From assembly GCA_964438995.1 (NCBI GenBank), contig CAYTMQ010000004.1, positions 186,001 to 250,000 on the forward strand: a stretch of DNA of 64,000 bases. The letters are read 5' to 3'. This DNA is from JABMMZ01 sp964438995. GTDB taxonomy: Bacteria > Bacteroidota > Bacteroidia > NS11-12g > UBA955. This document shows, piece after piece, positions 61,215-64,000 of this stretch. How positions within the stretch are numbered: position 1 is the first letter of the stretch; the number at the start of each line of letters is the position of its first letter. The position numbers were made by a program, and so were the translations under genes. The notes below the pieces were generated by a model, which searched no databases, was not told where the DNA came from, and saw nothing but the letters and a program-made list of their open reading frames with translations.

Positions 61215-61709
61215 ATGAAATATCTTTTGTCATTTTGTATCATGCTTGCAGCTTGCAATAATTCTAGTCAACCTGCAACGGAACAGTCAACCACGACCAA
61301 TGTCCAACAAACCGACAGTCTACCTCTTAGTTATGATGCCTTAAAGTCGACTACTCAAGACATGAGCGATAGCATGAAAGATGTCCTTCTAAAAAGCTTG
61401 AGTAAATTGGTATATCCAAACGCTAAATTCAAATCAGACACTTCAGATTTTTCGGATATCAGAGAAGCTGGCGCATTGCATAAATCATTTGTAAATCTGC
61501 ATTCAGCTATTTTAAAAAACAGTGATACTGCTAATTACGATTTAGATACCTATCAAAAAGTATACGATTTACTTGAAGCACAATTGGTAAGACGCACAGA
61601 AGCAAAACCCAAACCAAGTATAGACATCAAAGAAATGTTGATGATAGCAAAAGTAAAAAGTGACATCAACTCAGCTTTGGCACAAATCAAACAAAAAGCC
61701 CGTCAATGA
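61215..61709 (+). CDS. lipoprotein of unknown function
   Basis: 164 residues with a lipobox (FCIMLAAC; Cys14). Polar N-terminal linker rich in Ser/Thr/Gln, then a helical domain (YDALKSTTQDMSDSMKDVLLKSLSKLV, LHKSFVNLHSAIL, YQKVYDLLEAQLVRRTEAKP) ending in KVKSDINSALAQIKQKARQ. No family recognised. Overlaps the DUF486 gene by 4 bp (ATGA), so both are co-translated. Confidence 0.8.
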   Translation: MKYLLSFCIMLAACNNSSQPATEQSTTTNVQQTDSLPLSYDALKSTTQDMSDSMKDVLLKSLSKLVYPNAKFKSDTSDFSDIREAGALHKSFVNLHSAILKNSDTANYDLDTYQKVYDLLEAQLVRRTEAKPKPSIDIKEMLMIAKVKSDINSALAQIKQKARQ

Positions 61710-62035
61710 AAACAATAGCATTATTAGTTATATCCAATATTTTCATGACCATTGCTTGGTATGGACACTTAAAATTTGAGAAAGCCCCTCTATGGAAAGT
61801 AATTGTTATTAGTTGGTTAATCGCATTTGTTGAATATTTATTTATGGTACCAGCCAACCGACTCGGAAAATTAGAAGGCATGTCGGGTTATCAATTAAAA
61901 ATCACTCAAGAAGCCATCACCATCATCATTTTCGTCATTTTTGCGGTCTTTGTCTTAAAAGAGCCCTTAAAATGGAACCACGCCATAGGATTTTTATTCT
62001 TGTTTTTCGCGGTGTATTTTATGATGAAGAAATAA
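61706..62035 (+). CDS. DUF486 family membrane protein
   Basis: 109 residues with four membrane helices (about 3-20, 28-47, 68-86, 91-107). MKTIALLVISNIFMTIAWYGHLKF, NRLG....SGYQLKITQEAI and FVLKEPLKWNHAIGFLFLFFAVYFMM are the DUF486 signature; the family is distantly related to small drug/metabolite transporters. Substrate unknown. Coupled to the lipoprotein gene before it by a 4-bp overlap; the next 225 bp contain no gene. Confidence 0.9.
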   Translation: MKTIALLVISNIFMTIAWYGHLKFEKAPLWKVIVISWLIAFVEYLFMVPANRLGKLEGMSGYQLKITQEAITIIIFVIFAVFVLKEPLKWNHAIGFLFLFFAVYFMMKK

Positions 62036-62083
62036 TGGGCAGAAACGAATCCGTAATCAATCATTTTCGTATCTTCGGTTCGG

Positions 62084-62121
62084 TTCGGTAGCCTGAAGTC
62101 AGCGACGAAGGAAAATCATTA
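62084..62121 (+). repeat. partial copy of dispersed repeat family B
   Basis: TTCGGTAGCCTGAAGTCAGC continuing GACGAAGGAAAATCATTA. This is near-identical to the copy at 18299-18335. The flanking gap (62036-62260) has no gene and no other clear feature. Confidence 0.75.
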
Positions 62122-62260
62122 TGAAACGAAAAATCCCAGAATCATCATTTTTCTTATAGGCCTCGACTGATCTAACTCATTTTAACATACACACATACAG
62201 GGTAAACTCTACATCCAAGTCTCGAATCCGCGCCTCGGATATTAGAATTTCGATTATCCC

Positions 62261-62932
62261 TTATTTATCTTGATCATTTAAACTAATAGAATCTACCCAT
62301 AAAGTCTTTTCTTTTACATCGTTTTTATAAACAAAAGCAGTTAATATTACCTTATTTTCTTCCTGATCATATATAGCTTGAAGTGGTTTAAAATCAACCG
62401 TAATTAAATTATGGTAGTACTTTTCTTTAATTTTATGCTCAAGAAAAGGCAAGTAATCAATGGTTGAATGTATTTGAATTTCTCTATCTCTAAAATCATC
62501 GATAGCCATTCCATAATGGTATTCTTTACAAATCAATTTTTTGCTAATTGATTGCTCATAATTTGGCTCAAAATCACCAATTACAAAAGCAAGTGCCAAA
62601 AGTCCAAAAGAACTTAAAAAATAACCAATAACATATACGATTATCATAACAAACAATCCAATATATTTTAGAGCTTTTTTTCCTTGATACTGTGTCCAAA
62701 ACAACAACAGAGAAAGGCTTAAGTAAAAGTTTGAAATTAGAATGCTGTCAATTAAACTTGAAACAAAAGAGACATTTAACGCAATTCCGATAAAAGTCAG
62801 TATAGATAGAAAGACTGATACTAGCACAATCGAATATCGAATTTTGAGTTGATTTTTTGTCCATTTAAACACCAAAAAACCAAGAATTGGAATCACCCAA
62901 AGAGCACAAATTATTACATTAAAAATCCCCAT
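62261..62932 (-). CDS. integral membrane protein, unknown
   Basis: 223 residues. Four to five membrane helices in the first 140 residues (FNVIICALWVIPILGFLVF, YSIVLVSVFLSILTFIGIALNV, LYLSLSLLLFW-like, IGLFVMIIVYVIGYFLSSFGLLALAFVIG), then a soluble domain of about 80 residues (SKKLICKEYHYGMAIDDFRDREIQIHSTIDYLPFLEHKIKEKYY). No family recognised. Overlaps the phosphatase gene by 14 bp; the two are therefore linked in expression. Confidence 0.8.
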   Translation of the reverse strand: MGIFNVIICALWVIPILGFLVFKWTKNQLKIRYSIVLVSVFLSILTFIGIALNVSFVSSLIDSILISNFYLSLSLLLFWTQYQGKKALKYIGLFVMIIVYVIGYFLSSFGLLALAFVIGDFEPNYEQSISKKLICKEYHYGMAIDDFRDREIQIHSTIDYLPFLEHKIKEKYYHNLITVDFKPLQAIYDQEENKVILTAFVYKNDVKEKTLWVDSISLNDQDK

Positions 62933-63266
62933 ACCTTCTTCTCAGAATTTCGTTTATTTTTTCTGATAGTATCATCACAAGATCTTCGTCCATAAATTCA
63001 TAGTCATCTGGAATATCCAGAACTTCTATCAATGGCAAATCTATGTGACTGTACAACTCATTCAATTTTGTTCTTTGACCATACTCCATCACAAGCACTA
63101 GTTGAGCCCAGTTCAAATCTTTCTCTGAAATTTTCCTGTCACTTTTTGGACTCAGTCCAGCTGAACGAATATTGAATCTATCATCATTTTTAAATAGATG
63201 TTCAGCCGTTCTGCTACGTCTTTTATTACGTCCACAAACTACTAGTATATTTGGTCGTACTGACAT
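62919..63266 (-). CDS. small low-molecular-weight-type protein tyrosine phosphatase (COG4551-like)
   Basis: 115 residues. The N-terminal strand runs into the P-loop CGRNKRRS: Cys11, five residues, Arg17, Ser18, the CX5RS catalytic loop. LVLVMEYGQRTKLNELY and a DIPDDYEFMDEDLV region (the Asp-containing acid segment) follow. It is shorter than classic LMW-PTPs (about 150-160). Acts on phosphotyrosine or possibly another phospho-ester; substrate unknown. Overlap with the membrane protein gene suggests a membrane-linked role. Confidence 0.85.
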   Translation of the reverse strand: MSVRPNILVVCGRNKRRSRTAEHLFKNDDRFNIRSAGLSPKSDRKISEKDLNWAQLVLVMEYGQRTKLNELYSHIDLPLIEVLDIPDDYEFMDEDLVMILSEKINEILRRRYGDF

Positions 63267-63343
63267 TGAAAATTACAATTAAACATGTAAAATTAAACAT
63301 TTAATTAGAATTCAAATTAATAATCCATCAACTATTCTCTTCA

Positions 63344-63775
63344 TTAATCTGAATAATATTTCGACTTTTGTTTTAATTTATCATACTTGTCAAAAAGCAA
63401 ATAAATGCCATACATAAAAGTAAAAATCGAGGTGATTAAATATGTCGCTATATTAAATGGTTTTGGTGGGAAAATATCCGCCATTGTCTCCTCAGGATTG
63501 ATGTAGGTTGATGAAATAACATATTGCCCAGATATAAACAATCCAATTGCAAAGAGCATTAATAGTATTGCAAAAAGTAATTTATAATTCTTCATTTGAT
63601 TTCTAAGTCTAATAAAAGCCATTGCATATATAAGCAATCCAAACAAAGAAAAGATAAAAGAGTAATCGAAATCATACGGTCCACCCGAACTTGTATAAGT
63701 ACATGTTCCAGCAATTAATATACCTCCAAATAAGAAAGCGATTACAGTTAATATGTTAAACAATACATTAAACAT
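63344..63775 (-). CDS. four-helix membrane protein, unknown
   Basis: 143 residues with four membrane helices (about 3-26, 33-52, 67-88, 106-128): FNILTVIAFLFGGILIAGTC, FIFSLFGLLIYAMAF, LLFAILLMLFAIGLFISGQY and YLITSIFTFMYGIYLLF. Short basic loops (RLRNQMKNYK, KYDKLKQKSKY) suggest the inner membrane. No family recognised; it is separated from the phosphatase gene by 77 bp of AT-rich DNA. Confidence 0.78.
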   Translation of the reverse strand: MFNVLFNILTVIAFLFGGILIAGTCTYTSSGGPYDFDYSFIFSLFGLLIYAMAFIRLRNQMKNYKLLFAILLMLFAIGLFISGQYVISSTYINPEETMADIFPPKPFNIATYLITSIFTFMYGIYLLFDKYDKLKQKSKYYSD

Positions 63776-63809
63776 CTACTCATATTAAATAAAAAAAACG
63801 ATAATTTTA

Positions 63810-63992
63810 CTATCTCAATCTAATCAAATCGCCACCTGAAAAACCACATGCAATGGCTGTCGACTTATCGAGAAAACTATCTTTAAATTTTTCGGTATTA
63901 AAATATTGTTTGATAAGAGCAATTACATGATTGAGCACATCTTCCCAATTAGCTCCAGAAGCCTTTAACTTTAAATCTTCACAAGTAATCAT
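63810..63992 (-). CDS. short protein, possibly 5' partial
   Basis: 60 residues from the ATG at 63992, but the frame remains open to the right edge of the window, so the real start may lie outside. MITCEDLKLKASGANWEDVLNHVIALIKQYFNTEKFKDSFLDKSTAIACGFSGGDLIRLR has a coherent composition, two Cys and a helical middle, but no known domain and no signal peptide. Confidence 0.5.
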   Translation of the reverse strand: MITCEDLKLKASGANWEDVLNHVIALIKQYFNTEKFKDSFLDKSTAIACGFSGGDLIRLR

Positions 63993-64000
63993 GAAATCGT

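Noticed and set aside
1..64000. tRNA or rRNA genes
   Set aside because: No cloverleaf with a GGTTCGAATCC-type T arm and no rRNA core motif was recognised by eye; a tRNAscan-SE run would be the decisive check.

Overview
The window comes from the chromosome of an AT-rich Bacteroidota bacterium, probably of the Chitinophagia/Sphingobacteriia type (the class is an inference). Evidence for the phylum: PKD-repeat secreted proteins ending in the gliding/type IX secretion C-terminal domain (1..2025 and 21676..26910), PorQ (43768..44802), a TonB-dependent receptor paired with a DUF4249 lipoprotein, a DUF3276/PUR protein, nusB-DUF1573-yajC-coaE gene order, serC-serA-DUF1015 order, lipoproteins and outer-membrane barrels on both strands, and TAnnTTTG -7 promoter boxes instead of Shine-Dalgarno signals. 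The sequence is a scaffold: a run of 100 N at 37237..37336 sits inside a tandem repeat. No rRNA, tRNA or CRISPR array was found.

Layout. 1-4 kb: end of a giant adhesin-like cargo protein, DUF1003, alpha/beta hydrolase, DUF2200. 4-10.8 kb: a TetR-controlled efflux operon (TetR, TolC, HlyD-type lipoprotein, two ABC ATPases, two ABC-2 permeases) with three operator-like 16-mers. 10.8-13.5 kb: DinB, a Cys/His-rich putative metal cluster, FolB. 13.5-18.2 kb: glutaryl-CoA dehydrogenase, an unknown secreted protein, a phosphohexomutase, DUF2279. 18.5-20 kb: PAS histidine kinase plus receiver-only regulator. 20-27 kb: a 1744-residue M4 metalloprotease with nine Ig-like repeats, followed by two paralogous lipoproteins and a barrel protein. 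27-30.3 kb: serine biosynthesis. 30.3-33.7 kb: barrel, PPK2, MiaA, bestrophin. 34-37 kb: small ferredoxin-like protein, a secreted-protein gene split by a MITE-like element, SRPBCC protein, GT87 enzyme. 37-40 kb: repeat array with gap, orphan OppC-like permease, GT2, glucosaminidase-like protein. 40-46.7 kb: TonB receptor/DUF4249/PorQ, DUF3276, secreted proteins. 46.8-57.3 kb: unusual c-type cytochrome-like lipoprotein, Lon, methyltransferase, KtrA-like protein, barrel pair and PdxJ, CoaE, YajC, DUF1573, NusB. 57.7-64 kb: RecG, small lipoproteins, DUF486, a small tyrosine phosphatase and membrane proteins.

The most interesting signals are non-coding. (1) A family of short intergenic elements shares a conserved AATGTAASCTC flank followed by a hairpin whose stem sequence differs in every copy while pairing is kept. 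(2) A 250-bp hairpin-rich element with 11-bp terminal inverted repeats splits a secreted-protein gene; its removal restores one open frame. (3) A second modular intergenic repeat contains CTACTATTCGGTAG. Among proteins, the two efflux ATPases carry complementary defects (no H-loop His in one, degenerate signature in the other), predicting an asymmetric heterodimer.
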